Positions 24,455-43,348 of a stretch of DNA of 64,000 nt are shown piece by piece; positions within the stretch are counted from its first letter, which is position 1; every line of letters starts with the position of its first letter. A program made the translations under genes and the position numbers. Below the pieces are notes generated by a model. That model made no database searches. It worked only from the letters and a program-made list of their open reading frames with translations, and was not told the DNA's origin. This DNA comes from Drosophila miranda (lineage: Eukaryota > Arthropoda > Insecta > Diptera > Drosophilidae), in assembly GCF_003369915.1 (NCBI RefSeq), contig NC_046675.1, positions 17,980,001 through 18,044,000 on the forward strand. Direction: 5' to 3'.

Positions 24455-25792
24455 TATTCTTTACAAAATTACACTTTTCAATGAAAAAACGCCGTTGGGG
24501 ACCTGGGCTATGGTCCCTCGTTCGAATGAGAAGCGAGTAGAAGGGCAGTACGAAGATGATTTTAGCATTGGTGATTTGTTTGTTAGAAGTTTCATTGAAC
24601 GTCTGTCTTATTTTTGCTTTTCTATATATAACTATTAAATAATTGAAATATATTTTCATTGATTCATATTGTTAAATATTTCAAATATTACTGTAAATCA
24701 TTTATTTTGTGAATATCGTCCATCATCGATTTTTAATAATTGTGCAAACTTTGACAACTAGTTATCCAACTCTTATATTTTGGATTCAATGATATTAATA
24801 AATAACAGCTCATTTTGCTAAACTTTTTTTTTTAACATAAAATTTGATTAATTTACTTTAAGAGACAATAAACATATATTCACATATCGTTTAGTATGGT
24901 ATTTTAAAATCGTTTTGAAGATAACCCTATCGAGTACAAAAAGACCACTTTCTGGATATGTTCAACATTGAATTTAGGGGTCAAAAAATATAAATGTTTA
25001 AAAATATATTGTTTAAAGCCATTTTTCTTAAGGAAATGAACACGATTTTCAATTTTATATTATTTCTGATCCATTTTTGCCAATATTTACCCAATAATAA
25101 CATACTTTCTTACCCACATAGCACTACAAATTAAGTTCATCTCAAAGTAAAAATCGAAAAAATAAATTTTACGTAAATTTTATTGTCTATACCAATTTAT
25201 ACGAATCTTAAGAACATATTTCATTTACTTTTGTTGAAGATTTTCATATATTTTCATTTATAACGACCATTTATTGCATACGAGTATACCAGTAGTAGAT
25301 TCGAAAAATATCAAATGCAATTTATTGGTCATTGGAAAAATCTAAAATTACGTTAAAAGGGTTTGTATTCTATTCTAGTTCCACAGCTCTAGCTGTTTGT
25401 TTCTGATAGGTTTATCACCTCGCAACAAAAATATATTTTTTCTTTCCCAAATACATAGAAATGATATATATCGCCGCAATTTAACCATACACAAATGTTG
25501 TCCCCCTTTTAGAATTCTTACAATCAGCAAAATTCTTTAATGAAAAACCCGAAGATGTCAAAACATTCGTCTAACTATACATTTAATACGGATCGTATAC
25601 GGTATTCTCCCAATTCTGTTTTGTATCTAAACCAACGCTCTAGCACAAAGCAAAGACAAAATTACAAATATTTTATTTGGGAAAAATAGTACGAGTATGC
25701 AGAAATAAAAAATCTCATTGAAAATTATTTTGTGGTCCTGAAAAGGACCGATTTGTATGAAATTTATATGCGCCTGACGAAGAAATATCAAC

Positions 25793-26212
<420 letters not shown>

Positions 26213-26452
26213 TCACTTTCAAAGTCTGAATTTGTAATAATCGATGCCGAATCCCGCAACTCACTTATATAGCATTCTTCTGGTGGAGGGTTGAAACGAG
26301 AGAGTTGCCGAAGCATGCTATTTCATTTCACGAGCGAGATGCACATATCATTCGGACTCACTCGTGTTTTGATGGTGTTTTGTATAAATACAAGCGATAC
26401 AAAATGTGGATGGCATTCGTTCTTCGTGTCGTAAAGTGAAACAACATAGTGA

Positions 26453-26770
<318 letters not shown>

Positions 26771-27386
26771 GAAAATCTGCATAGTCTGCTGTTCAAAAGT
26801 AACCATAAATTAAACAATCGGTCCTTTTCAGGACCACAAAATAATCTTGAAGAGAGACATATTTTCAAAATCATGAATCGTACTTGATAATAGTGAAGTA
26901 AAAGCAGAATAATGAAAAAAAAAATGAATTGATTGTCGAGTCATTGATTGCAATACGCAATTCCCATCTACTATGTATGTATGTGCGCTGCATATAGTGT
27001 TTTTCTTTCTTTCAGTCTAAATGTTCAGCCATCTTTCCAAGATGGGAACTTTTTGGTCGAAAGTATTCTCGTAGATAAACTTGGGTAGAAACATGGGTAG
27101 GTAGGTAAAATTTGGGTTCTTTCTTGGCAAGCAAACATTGAATTTCATTCGTTGTTCAGATGAGTCGGACGCAACTGTACTTTCTTTTAGGCCCTGTACC
27201 AAAAAAAAGAAAAATATGCGTGTTTGGCCTGCAGAAATATGTGCATTTTATTTTAACTGATAATAATGAATGATAATAAATTATGAAAATTCTCTTAATT
27301 CTTTAGTCATAGTTTGGTCGTCCTGAAAAGGACGTTTTGGTTTATATATTGTACAAGAATGTAAATTGTTTTTGCTATTGGAACAT

Positions 27387-27766
27387 TTATGCCTTCTTCT
27401 CGGTCTTCTTGGGCAGCAGAACGGCCTGGCCTGGATGTTGGGCAACACACCACCCTGAGCAATGGTGACGCCTGAGAGCAGTTTGTTCAACTCCTCATCG
27501 TTGCGGATGGCCAGCTGCAGATGGCGAGGGATAATTCTCGTCTTCTTGTTATCACGGGCAGCATTGCCAGCCAACTCGAGAACTTCAGCGGCCAAGTATT
27601 CCATCACGGCAGCCAGGTAAACGGGAGCGCCGGCACCGACACGCTCGGCATAGTTGCCCTTGCGAAGTAGACGATGAATACGACCAACAGGGAACTGAAG
27701 ACCAGCACGGTTCGACCGAGACTTTGCCTTTCCCTTCACTTTGCCACCTTTACCACGACCAGACAT
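27387..27766 (-). pseudogene. His2A: Histone H2A, unit 3, frameshifted near the C-terminus
   Basis: Normal from MSGRG to PNIQA, then a tandem duplication of CCTGG near 27424-27433 adds 5 bp and shifts the frame. The last residues, [11 protein letters not shown], are lost. The shifted frame runs past the usual stop to 27281-27283, giving about 161 residues. The stem-loop (27319-27334) lies before that stop. Cleavage just after the stem-loop would leave the mRNA without a stop codon, so little stable protein is expected. The promoter looks intact. Confidence 0.93.
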
Positions 27767-27994
27767 GTTAATAGATTCCTTTTCTTTTTCACTGTTCACA
27801 CACGAATGTTGTCCAAAGCCACAGAACGCCATATTTATACCTTTTCCGACTGCATGAGCGCTCAACCAAGGGGTGGGTTTTCGCCCGCTACGAAATGTAT
27901 GTTAAACCTGAACAGACTACTCGAATAAAACTATAAGGTTCTGAGCCCAGTCCGTTCAAACACATTAAGTGTTTTACATAAAGTGAAGTGAAAA

Positions 27995-28366
27995 ATGCCT
28001 CCCAAGACTAGTGGAAAGGCAGCCAAAAAGGCTGGAAAGGCTCAGAAGAACATCACCAAGAACGACAAGAAGAAGAAGCGCAAGAGGAAGGAGAGCTATG
28101 CCATCTATATTTACAAAGTTCTGAAGCAAGTCCATCCTGACACTGGTATTTCGTCGAAAGCGATGAGCATCATGAACAGCTTTGTAAATGACATCTTCGA
28201 GCGCATTGCTGCCGAGGCGTCTCGCTTGGCTCATTACAACAAGCGCTCAACCATCACCAGTCGGGAAATCCAAACGGCTGTGCGCCTGCTGCTGCCGGGA
28301 GAGCTGGCCAAGCACGCTGTTAGTGAGGGAACCAAGGCTGTCACCAAGTACACCAGCTCCAAGTAA
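27995..28366 (+). CDS. His2B: Histone H2B, unit 3
   Basis: 123 residues, identical. TATAA at 27932-27936, stem-loop at 28392-28407. Confidence 0.99.
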
Positions 28367-28799
28367 ATTGGTTTCGAACAAAACCCAAAAAGGCCCTTTT
28401 CAGGGCCACAAAATGTTCTTCCAAAGAAATTCCATTTTCAATATATAATTTCATCGATATGCAAGAAATATATGCACAATACAATAAAAATTTTATTCAA
28501 TTGCCGACCTCTGAGATACAGCGTCTGTGTAAACGGTTTTTCATACATACATATGTACGTATTTGATTCGGTTCGGGAAAAATGCATTCCGAATAACTCT
28601 TTGAATAACGTTTGAACTGGATGCTAAATATTAAATATCTATAGCATACTCTTATGTATGCAAGACAAGGCTCGATAATTTGTATCTCTTTTGAATATAG
28701 TTTTGTAGCCCTGAAAAGGGCTTGTTTAAATCAATTTCAGACGGATACATCTAAAATTTCGAATGCGACCTTGTACACCAACGTGTACAGTTTCACACT

Positions 28800-29567
28800 T
28801 TACTTTTTGGCCGCTGTCGTCTTGGCTTTCGGCTTCTTTACAGTGGCGGGAGCTGCTGGCTTCTTCGTTGTCTTCTTGGGCTTGACAGATGCCGCTGCAG
28901 CTACAGCCTTTGCTTTTGGCTTTGGTTTTGCTGGGCTCGACTTGGCCTTTGTCGCTGCTGGCTTCGCCTTCACGGTTCCAGTTATCTTCGCATCCTTAGC
29001 CTTTGCCTTCTCAGTTTTCTTCTTCTCGGCGGTCTTCTTGGTGGCGACTGACTTCTTCACCTTTAGTTTCTTGTCACCGGCAGCGGCTGCTTTTTTAGGG
29101 CTTGCTGTCTTCTTGGTTGCCGCCGACGACAATGAAGCCACCTTCTTACTTTTAACTTTCTTCTCGACAGATGCAACCTTTGGCTTGGGCTCCTTTTTGG
29201 CGGAAGCCGACAGCTTGAACGAACCAGATGCACCCTTTCCCTTTGTTTGGATCAGCTTTCCATTGGCAACGGCCGACTTCAAGTACTTCTTGATAAATGG
29301 GGCCAGTTTCTGGGCATCGCATTTGTATTCGGAAGTAATATATTTCTTGATTGCCAAAAGCGATGAGCCGCCACGTTCCTTCAAGCTCTTAATCGAAGCG
29401 TCAACCATTTCCTGAGTTGGGGGATGCGATGGTGGAGCTGTGGGCTTCTTTGCCTTTGCAGTAGCAGCAGCGGATCCAGATGCCTTTTTGGCGGCCACCT
29501 TCTTCTCCGCTGGTACTGGTGGAGCAGCCACTGGAGACGCGGATGTTGCAACTGCAGAATCGGACAT
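28800..29567 (-). CDS. His1: Linker histone H1, unit 4
   Basis: 255 residues. One Pro-Lys pair fewer in the KPKPKPK stretch, as in unit 3, but Val138-Lys139 is present. Leu146 replaces Ser and is unique. Glu53, Ser79. Stem-loop at 28707-28722. Confidence 0.98.
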   Translation of the reverse strand: MSDSAVATSASPVAAPPVPAEKKVAAKKASGSAAATAKAKKPTAPPSHPPTQEMVDASIKSLKERGGSSLLAIKKYITSEYKCDAQKLAPFIKKYLKSAVANGKLIQTKGKGASGSFKLSASAKKEPKPKVASVEKKVKSKKVASLSSAATKKTASPKKAAAAGDKKLKVKKSVATKKTAEKKKTEKAKAKDAKITGTVKAKPAATKAKSSPAKPKPKAKAVAAAASVKPKKTTKKPAAPATVKKPKAKTTAAKK

Positions 29568-30911
29568 TATTCTTTACAAAATTACACTTTTCAATGAAAA
29601 AACGCCGTTGGGGACCTGGGCTATGGTCCCTCGTTCGAATGAGAAGCGAGTAGAAGGGCAGTACGAAGATGATTTTAGCATTGGTGATTTGTTTGTTAGA
29701 AGTTTCATTGAACGTCTGTCTTATTTTTGCTTTTCTATATATAACTATTAAATAATTGAAATATATTTTCATTGATTCATATTGTTAAATATTTCAAATA
29801 TTACTGTAAATCATTTATTTTGTGAATATCGTCCATCATCGATTTTTAATAATTGTGCAAACTTTGACAACTAGTTATCCAACTCTTATATTTTGGATTC
29901 AATGATATTAATAAATAACAATGCTGGCTCATTTTGCTAAACTTTTTTTTTAAACATAAAATTTGATTAATTTACTTTAAGAGACAATAAACATATATTC
30001 ACATATCGTTTAGTATGGTATTTTAAAATCGTTTTGAAGATAACCCTATCGAGTACAAAAAGACCACTTTCTGGATATGTTCAACATTGAATTTAGGGGT
30101 CAAAAAATATAAATGTTTAAAAATATATTGTTTAAAGCCATTTTTCTTAAGGAAATGAACACGATTTTCAATTTTATATTATTTCTGATCCATTTTTGCC
30201 AATATTTACCCAATAATAACATACTTTCTTACCCACATAGCACTACAAATTAAGTTCATCTCAAAGTAAAAATCGAAAAAATAAATTTTACGTAAATTTT
30301 ATTGTCTATACCAATTTATACGAATCTTAAGAACATATTTCATTTACTTTTGTTGAAGATTTTCATATATTTTCATTTATAACGACCATTTATTGCATAC
30401 GAGTATACCAGTAGTAGATTCGAAAAATATCAAATGCAATTTATTGGTCATTGGAAAAATCTAAAATTACGTTAAAAGGGTTTGTATTCTATTCTAGTTC
30501 CACAGCTCTAGCTGTTTGTTTCTGATAGGTTTATCACCTCGCAACAAAAATATATTTTTTCTTTCCCAAATACATAGAAATTATATATATCGCCGCAATT
30601 TAACCATACACAAATGTTGTCCCCCTTTTAGAATTCTTACAATCAGCAAAATTCTTTAATGAAAAACCCGAAGATGTCAAAACATTCGTCTAACTATACA
30701 TTTAATACGGATCGTATACGGTATTCTCCCAATTCTGTTTTGTATCTAAACCAACGCTCTAGCACAAAGCAAAGACAAAATTACAAATATTTTATTTGGG
30801 AAAAATAGTACGAGTATGCAGAAATAAAAAATCTCATTGAAAATTATTTTGTGGTCCTGAAAAGGACCGATTTGTATGAAATTTATATGCGCCTGACGAA
30901 GAAATATCAAC

Positions 30912-31331
<420 letters not shown>

Positions 31332-31571
31332 TCACTTTCAAAGTCTGAATTTGTAATAATCGATGCCGAATCCCGCAACTCACTTATATAGCATTCTTCT
31401 GGTGGAGGGTTGAAACGAGAGAGTTGCCGAAGCATGCTATTTCATTTCACGAGCGAGATGCACATATCATTCGGACTCACTCGTGTTTTGATGGTGTTTT
31501 GTATAAATACAAGCGATACAAAATGTGGATGGCATTCGTTCTTCGTGTCGTAAAGTGAAACAACATAGTGA

Positions 31572-31889
<318 letters not shown>

Positions 31890-32505
31890 GAAAATCTGCA
31901 TAGTCTGCTGTTCAAAAGTAACCATAAATTAAACAATCGGTCCTTTTCAGGACCACAAAATAATCTTGAAGAGAGACATATTTTCAAAATCATGAATCGT
32001 ACTTGATAATAGTGAAGTAAAAGCAGAATAATGAAAAAAAAAATGAATTGATTGTCGAGTCATTGATTGCAATACGCAATTCCCATCTACTATGTATGTA
32101 TGTGCGCTGCATATAGTGTTTTTCTTTCTTTCAGTCTAAATGTTCAGCCATCTTTCCAAGATGGGAACTTTTTGGTCGAAAGTATTCTCGTAGATAAACT
32201 TGGGTAGAAACATGGGTAGGTAGGTAAAATTTGGGTTCTTTCTTGGCAAGCAAACATTGAATTGCATCCGTTGTTCAGATGAGTCGGACGGAACTGTACT
32301 TTCTTTTAGGCCCTGTACCAAAAAAAAGAAAAATATGCGTGTTTGGCCTGCAGAAATATGTGCATTTTATTTTAAGTGATAATAATGAATGATAATAAAT
32401 TATGAAAATTCTCTTAATTCTTTAGTCATAGTTTGGTCGTCCTGAAAAGGACGTTTTGGTTTATATATTGTACAAGAATGTAAATTGTTTTTGCTATTGG
32501 AACAT

Positions 32506-33015
<510 letters not shown>

Positions 33016-33108
33016 TTAAACCTGAACAGACTACTCGAATAAAACTATAAGGTTCTGAGCCCAGTCCGTTCAAACACATTAAGTGTTTTACATAAAGTGA
33101 AGTGAAAA

Positions 33109-33480
33109 ATGCCTCCCAAGACTAGTGGAAAGGCAGCCAAAAAGGCTGGAAAGGCTCAGAAGAACATCACCAAGAACGACAAGAAGAAGAAGCGCAAGAG
33201 GAAGGAGAGCTATGCCATCTATATTTACAAAGTTCTGAAGCAAGTCCATCCTGACACTGGTATTTCGTCGAAAGCGATGAGCATCATGAACAGCTTTGTA
33301 AATGACATCTTCGAGCGCATTGCTGCCGAGGCGTCTCGCTTGGCTCATTACAACAAGCGCTCAACCATCACCAGTCGGGAAATCCAAACGGCTGTGCGCC
33401 TGCTGCTGCCGGGAGAGCTGGCCAAGCACGCTGTTAGTGAGGGAACCAAGGCTGTCACCAAGTACACCAGCTCCAAGTAA
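33109..33480 (+). CDS. His2B: Histone H2B, unit 4
   Basis: 123 residues, identical. TATAA at 33046-33050, stem-loop at 33506-33521. Confidence 0.99.
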
Positions 33481-33913
33481 ATTGGTTTCGAACAAAACCC
33501 AAAAAGGCCCTTTTCAGGGCCACAAAATGTTCTTCCAAAGAAATTCCATTTTCAATATATAATTTCATCGATATGCAAGAAATATATGCACAATACAATA
33601 AAAATTTTATTCAATTGCCGACCTCTGAGATACAGCGTCTGTGTAAACGGTTTTTCATACATACATATGTACGTATTTGATTCGGTTCGGGAAAAATGCA
33701 TTCCGAATAACTCTTTGAATAACGTTTGAACTGGATGCTAAATATTAAATATCTATAGCATACTCGTATGTATGCAAGACAAGGCTCGATAATTTGTATC
33801 TCTTTTGAATATAGTTTTGTAGCCCTGAAAAGGGCTTGTTTAAATCAATTTCAGACGGATACATCTAAAATTTCGAATGCGACCTTGTACACCAACGTGT
33901 ACAGTTTCACACT

Positions 33914-34687
33914 TTACTTTTTGGCCGCTGTCGTCTTGGCTTTCGGCTTCTTTACAGTGGCGGGAGCTGCTGGCTTCTTCGTTGTCTTCTTGGGCTTGAC
34001 AGATGCCGCTGCAGCTACAGCCTTTGCTTTTGGCTTTGGCTTTGGTTTTGCTGGGCTCGACTTGGCCTTTGTCGCTGCTGGCTTCGCCTTCACGGTTCCA
34101 GTTATCTTCGCATCCTTAGCCTTTGCCTTCTCAGTTTTCTTCTTCTCGGCGGTCTTCTTGGTGGCGACTGACTTCTTCACCTTTAGTTTCTTGTCACCGG
34201 CAGCGGCTGCTTTTTTAGGGCTTGCTGTCTTCTTGGTTGCCGCCGACGACGATGAAGCCACCTTCTTACTTTTAACTTTCTTCTCGACAGATGCAACCTT
34301 TGGCTTGGGCTCCTTTTTGGCGGAAGCCGACAGCTTGAACGAACCAGATGCACCCTTTCCCTTTGTTTGGATCAGCTTTCCATTGGCAACGGCCGACTTC
34401 AAGTACTTCTTGATAAATGGGGCCAGTTTCTGGGCATCGCATTTGTATTCGGAAGTAATATATTTCTTGATTGCCAAAAGCGATGAGCCGCCACGTTCCT
34501 TCAAGCTCTTAATCGAAGCGTCAACCATTTCCTGAGTTGGGGGATGCGATGGTGGAGCTGTGGGCTTCTTTGCCTTTGCAGTAGCAGCAGCGGATCCAGA
34601 TGCCTTTTTGGCGGCCACCTTCTTCTCCGCTGGTACTGGTGGAGCAGCCACTGGAGACGCGGATGTTGCAACTGCAGAATCGGACAT
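33914..34687 (-). CDS. His1: Linker histone H1, unit 5
   Basis: 257 residues with Glu53 and Ser79 and no private residue. Stem-loop at 33821-33836. Confidence 0.98.
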   Translation of the reverse strand: MSDSAVATSASPVAAPPVPAEKKVAAKKASGSAAATAKAKKPTAPPSHPPTQEMVDASIKSLKERGGSSLLAIKKYITSEYKCDAQKLAPFIKKYLKSAVANGKLIQTKGKGASGSFKLSASAKKEPKPKVASVEKKVKSKKVASSSSAATKKTASPKKAAAAGDKKLKVKKSVATKKTAEKKKTEKAKAKDAKITGTVKAKPAATKAKSSPAKPKPKPKAKAVAAAASVKPKKTTKKPAAPATVKKPKAKTTAAKK

Positions 34688-36031
34688 TATTCTTTACAAA
34701 ATTACACTTTTCAATGAAAAAACGCCGTTGGGGACCTGGGCTATGGTCCCTCGTTCGAATGAGAAGCGAGTAGAAGGGCAGTACGAAGATGATTTTAGCA
34801 TTGGTGATTTGTTTGTTAGAAGTTTCATTGAACGTCTGTCTTATTTTTGCTTTTCTATATATAACTATTAAATAATTGAAATATATTTTCATTGATTCAT
34901 ATTGTTAAATATTTCAAATATTACTGTAAATCATTTATTTTGTGAATATCGTCCATCATCGATTTTTAATAATTGTGCAAACTTTGACAACTAGTTATCC
35001 AACTCTTATATTTTGGATTCAATGATATTAATAAATAACAATGCTGGCTCATTTTGCTAAACTTTTTTTTTAAACATAAAATTTGATTAATTTACTTTAA
35101 GAGACAATAAACATATATTCACATATCGTTTAGTATGGTATTTTAAAATCGTTTTGAAGATAACCCTATCGAGTACAAAAAGACCACTTTCTGGATATGT
35201 TCAACATTGAATTTAGGGGTCAAAAAATATAAATGTTTAAAAATATATTGTTTAAAGCCATTTTTCTTAAGGAAATGAACACGATTTTCAATTTTATATT
35301 ATTTCTGATCCATTTTTGCCAATATTTACCCAATAATAACATACTTTCTTACCCACATAGCACTACAAATTAAGTTCATCTCAAAGTAAAAATCGAAAAA
35401 ATAAATTTTACGTAAATTTTATTGTCTATACCAATTTATACGAATCTTAAGAACATATTTCATTTACTTTTGTTGAAGATTTTCATATATTTTCATTTAT
35501 AACGACCATTTATTGCATACGAGTATACCAGTAGTAGATTCGAAAAATATCAAATGCAATTTATTGGTCATTGGAAAAATCTAAAATTACGTTAAAAGGG
35601 TTTGTATTCTATTCTAGTTCCACAGCTCTAGCTGTTTGTTTCTGATAGGTTTATCACCTCGCAACAAAAATATATTTTTTCTTTCCCAAATACATAGAAA
35701 TTATATATATCGCCGCAATTTAACCATACACAAATGTTGTCCCCCTTTTAGAATTCTTACAATCAGCAAAATTCTTTAATGAAAAACCCGAAGATGTCAA
35801 AACATTCGTCTAACTATACATTTAATACGGATCGTATACGGTATTCTCCCAATTCTGTTTTGTATCTAAACCAACGCTCTAGCACAAAGCAAAGACAAAA
35901 TTACAAATATTTTATTTGGGAAAAATAGTACGAGTATGCAGAAATAAAAAATCTCATTGAAAATTATTTTGTGGTCCTGAAAAGGACCGATTTGTATGAA
36001 ATTTATATGCGCCTGACGAAGAAATATCAAC

Positions 36032-36451
<420 letters not shown>

Positions 36452-36691
36452 TCACTTTCAAAGTCTGAATTTGTAATAATCGATGCCGAATCCCGCAACT
36501 CACTTATATAGCATTCTTCTGGTGGAGGGTTGAAACGAGAGAGTTGCCGAAGCATGCTATTTCATTTCACGAGCGAGATGCACATATCATTCGGACTCAC
36601 TCGTGTTTTGATGGTGTTTTGTATAAATACAAGCGATACAAAATGTGGATGGCATTCGTTCTTCGTGTCGTAAAGTGAAACAACATAGTGA

Positions 36692-37009
<318 letters not shown>

Positions 37010-37625
37010 GAAAATCTGCATAGTCTGCTGTTCAAAAGTAACCATAAATTAAACAATCGGTCCTTTTCAGGACCACAAAATAATCTAGAAGAGAGACATA
37101 TTTTCAAAATCATGAATCGTACTTGATAATAGTGAAGTAAAAGCAGAATAATGAAAAAAAAAATGAATTGATTGTCGAGTCATTGATTGCAATACGCAAT
37201 TCCCATCTACTATGTATGTATGTGCGCTGCATATAGTGTTTTTCTTTCTTTCAGTCTAAATGTTCAGCCATCTTTCCAAGATGGGAACTTTTTGGTCGAA
37301 AGTATTCTCGTAGATAAACTTGGGTAGAAACATGGGTAGGTAGGTAAAATTTGGGTTCTTTCTTGGCAAGCAAACATTGAATTGCATCCGTTGTTCAGAT
37401 GAGTCGGACGGAACTGTACTTTCTTTTAGGCCCTGTACCAAAAAAAAGAAAAATATGCGTGTTTGGCCTGCAGAAATATGTGCATTTTATTTTAACTGAT
37501 AATAATGAATGATAATAAATTATGAAAATTCTCTTAATTCTTTAGTCATAGTTTGGTCGTCCTGAAAAGGACGTTTTGGTTTATATATTGTACAAGAATG
37601 TAAATTGTTTTTGCTATTGGAACAT

Positions 37626-38135
<510 letters not shown>

Positions 38136-38228
38136 TTAAACCTGAACAGACTACTCGAATAAAACTATAAGGTTCTGAGCCCAGTCCGTTCAAACACATT
38201 AAGTGTTTTACATAAAGTGAAGTGAAAA

Positions 38229-38600
38229 ATGCCTCCCAAGACTAGTGGAAAGGCAGCCAAAAAGGCTGGAAAGGCTCAGAAGAACATCACCAAGAACGAC
38301 AAGAAGAAGAAGCGCAAGAGGAAGGAGAGCTATGCCATCTATATTTACAAAGTTCTGAAGCAAGTCCATCCTGACACTGGTATTTCGTCGAAAGCGATGA
38401 GCATCATGAACAGCTTTGTAAATGACATCTTCGAGCGCATTGCTGCCGAGGCGTCTCGCTTGGCTCATTACAACAAGCGCTCAACCATCACCAGTCGGGA
38501 AATCCAAACGGCTGTGCGCCTGCTGCTGCCGGGAGAGCTGGCCAAGCACGCTGTTAGTGAGGGAACCAAGGCTGTCACCAAGTACACCAGCTCCAAGTAA
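38229..38600 (+). CDS. His2B: Histone H2B, unit 5
   Basis: 123 residues, identical. TATAA at 38166-38170, stem-loop at 38626-38641. Confidence 0.99.
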
Positions 38601-39033
38601 ATTGGTTTCGAACAAAACCCAAAAAGGCCCTTTTCAGGGCCACAAAATGTTCTTCCAAAGAAATTCCATTTTCAATATATAATTTCATCGATATGCAAGA
38701 AATATATGCACAATACAATAAAAATTTTATTCAATTGCCGACCTCTGAGATACAGCGTCTGTGTAAACGGTTTTTCATACATACATATGTACGTATTTGA
38801 TTCGGTTCGGGAAAAATGCATTCCGAATAACTCTTTGAATAACGTTTGAACTGGATGCTAAATATTAAATATCTATAGCATACTCGTATGTATGCAAGAC
38901 AAGGCTCGATAATTTGTATCTCTTTTGAATATAGTTTTGTAGCCCTGAAAAGGGCTTGTTTAAATCAATTTCAGACGGATACATCTAAAATTTCGAATGC
39001 GACCTTGTACACCAACGTGTACAGTTTCACACT

Positions 39034-39807
39034 TTACTTTTTGGCCGCTGTCGTCTTGGCTTTCGGCTTCTTTACAGTGGCGGGAGCTGCTGGCTTCTTC
39101 GTTGTCTTCTTGGGCTTGACAGATGCCGCTGCAGCTACAGCCTTTGCTTTTGGCTTTGGCTTTGGTTTTGCTGGGCTCGACTTGGCCTTTGTCGCTGCTG
39201 GCTTCGCCTTCACGGTTCCAGTTATCTTCGCATCCTTAGCCTTTGCCTTCTCAGTTTTCTTCTTCTCGGCGGTCTTCTTGGTGGCGACTGACTTCTTCAC
39301 CTTTAGTTTCTTGTCACCGGCAGCGGCTGCTTTTTTAGGGCTTGCTGTCTTCTTGGTTGCCGCCGACGACGATGAAGCCACCTTCTTACTTTTAACTTTC
39401 TTCTCGACAGATGCAACCTTTGGCTTGGGCTCCTTTTTGGCGGAAGCCGACAGCTTGAACGAACCAGATGCACCCTTTCCCTTTGTTTGGATCAGCTTTC
39501 CATTGGCAACGGCCGACTTCAAGTACTTCTTGATAAATGGGGCCAGTTTCTGGGCATCGCATTTGTATTCGGAAGTAATATATTTCTTGATTGCCAAAAG
39601 CGATGAGCCGCCACGTTCCTTCAAGCTCTTAATCGAAGCGTCAACCATTTGCTGAGTTGGGGGATGCGATGGTGGAGCTGTGGGCTTCTTTGCCTTTGCA
39701 GTAGCAGCAGCGGATCCAGATGCCTTTTTGGCGGCCACCTTCTTCTCCGCTGGTACTGGTGGAGCAGCCACTGGAGACGCGGATGTTGCAACTGCAGAAT
39801 CGGACAT
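39034..39807 (-). CDS. His1: Linker histone H1, unit 6
   Basis: 257 residues. Gln53 replaces Glu53 from this unit rightwards; Ser79 is kept. Stem-loop at 38941-38956. Confidence 0.98.
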   Translation of the reverse strand: MSDSAVATSASPVAAPPVPAEKKVAAKKASGSAAATAKAKKPTAPPSHPPTQQMVDASIKSLKERGGSSLLAIKKYITSEYKCDAQKLAPFIKKYLKSAVANGKLIQTKGKGASGSFKLSASAKKEPKPKVASVEKKVKSKKVASSSSAATKKTASPKKAAAAGDKKLKVKKSVATKKTAEKKKTEKAKAKDAKITGTVKAKPAATKAKSSPAKPKPKPKAKAVAAAASVKPKKTTKKPAAPATVKKPKAKTTAAKK

Positions 39808-41151
39808 TATTCTTTACAAAATTACACTTTTCAATGAAAAAACGCCGTTGGGGACCTGGGCTATGGTCCCTCGTTCGAATGAGAAGCGAGTAGAAGGGCA
39901 GTACGAAGATGATTTTAGCATTGGTGATTTGTTTGTTAGAAGTTTCATTGAACGTCTGTCTTATTTTTGCTTTTCTATATATAACTATTAAATAATTGAA
40001 ATATATTTTCATTGATTCATATTGTTAAATATTTCAAATATTACTGTAAATCATTTATTTTGTGAATATCGTCCATCATCGATTTTTAATAATTGTGCAA
40101 ACTTTGACAACTAGTTATCCAACTCTTATATTTTGGATTCAATGATATTAATAAATAACAATGCTGGCTCATTTTGCTAAACTTTTTTTTGAAACATAAA
40201 ATTTGATTAATTTACTTTAAGAGACAATAAACATATATTCACATATCGTTTAGTATGGTATTTTAAAATCGTTTTGAAGATAACCCTATCGAGTACAAAA
40301 AGACCACTTTCTGGATATGTTCAACATTGAATTTAGGGGTCAAAAAATATAAATGTTTAAAAATATATTGTTTAAAGCCATTTTTCTTAAGGAAATGAAC
40401 ACGATTTTCAATTTTATATTATTTCTGATCCATTTTTGCCAATATTTACCCAATAATAACATACTTTCTTACCCACATAGCACTACAAATTAAGTTCATC
40501 TCAAAGTAAAAATCGAAAAAATAAATTTTACGTAAATTTTATTGTCTATACCAATTTATACGAATCTTAAGAACATATTTCATTTACTTTTGTTGAAGAT
40601 TTTCATATATTTTCATTTATAACGACCATTTATTGCATACGAGTATACCAGTAGTAGATTCGAAAAATATCAAATGCAATTTATTGGTCATTGGAAAAAT
40701 CTAAAATTACGTTAAAAGGGTTTGTATTCTATTCTAGTTCCACAGCTCTAGCTGTTTGTTTCTGATAGGTTTATCACCTCGCAACAAAAATATATTTTTT
40801 CTTTCCCAAATACATAGAAATGATATATATCGCCGCAATTTAACCATACACAAATGTTGTCCCCCTTTTAGAATTCTTACAATCAGCAAAATTCTTTAAT
40901 GAAAAACCCGAAGATGTCAAAACATTCGTCTAACTATACATTTAATACGGATCGTATACGGTATTCTCCCAATTCTGTTTTGTATCTAAACCAACGCTCT
41001 AGCACAAAGCAAAGACAAAATTACAAATATTTTATTTGGGAAAAATAGTACGAGTATGCAGAAATAAAAAATCTCATTGAAAATTATTTTGTGGTCCTGA
41101 AAAGGACCGATTTGTATGAAATTTATATGCGCCTGACGAAGAAATATCAAC

Positions 41152-41571
<420 letters not shown>

Positions 41572-41811
41572 TCACTTTCAAAGTCTGAATTTGTAATAAT
41601 CGATGCCGAATCCCGCAACTCACTTATATAGCATTCTTCTGGTGGAGGGTTGAAACGAGAGAGTTGCCGAAGCATGCTATTTCATTTCACGAGCGAGATG
41701 CACATATCATTCGGACTCACTCGTGTTTTGATGGTGTTTTGTATAAATACAAGCGATACAAAATGTGGATGGCATTCGTTCTTCGTGTCGTAAAGTGAAA
41801 CAACATAGTGA

Positions 41812-42129
<318 letters not shown>

Positions 42130-42745
42130 GAAAATCTGCACAGTCTGCTGTTCAAAAGTAACCATAAATTAAACAATCGGTCCTTTTCAGGACCACAAAA
42201 TAATCTAGAAGAGAGACATATTTTCAAAATCATGAATCGTACTTGATAATAGTGAAGTAAAAGCAGAATAATGAAAGAAAAAATGAATTGATTGTCGAGT
42301 CATTGATTGCAATACGCAATTCCCATCTACTATGTATGTATGTGCGCTGCATATAGTGTTTTTCTTTCTTTCAGTCTAAATGTTCAGCCATCTTTCCAAG
42401 ATGGGAACTTTTTGGTCGAAAGTATTCTCGTAGATAAACTTGGGTAGAAACATGGGTAGGTAGGTAAAATTTGGGTTCTTTCTTGGCAAGCAAACATTGA
42501 ATTTCATCCGTTGTTCAGATGAGTCGGACGCAACTGTACTTTCTTTTAGGCCCTGTACCAAAAAAAAGAAAAATATGCGTGTTTGGCCTGCAGAAATATG
42601 TGCATTTTATTTTAACTGATAATAATGAATGATAATAAATTATGAAAATTCTCTTAATTCTTTAGTCATAGTTTGGTCGTCCTGAAAAGGACGTTTTGGT
42701 TTATATATTGTACAAGAATGTAAATTGTTTTTGCTATTGGAACAT

Positions 42746-43255
<510 letters not shown>

Positions 43256-43348
43256 TTAAACCTGAACAGACTACTCGAATAAAACTATAAGGTTCTGAGC
43301 CCAGTCCGTTCAAACACATTAAGTGTTTTACATAAAGTGAAGTGAAAA

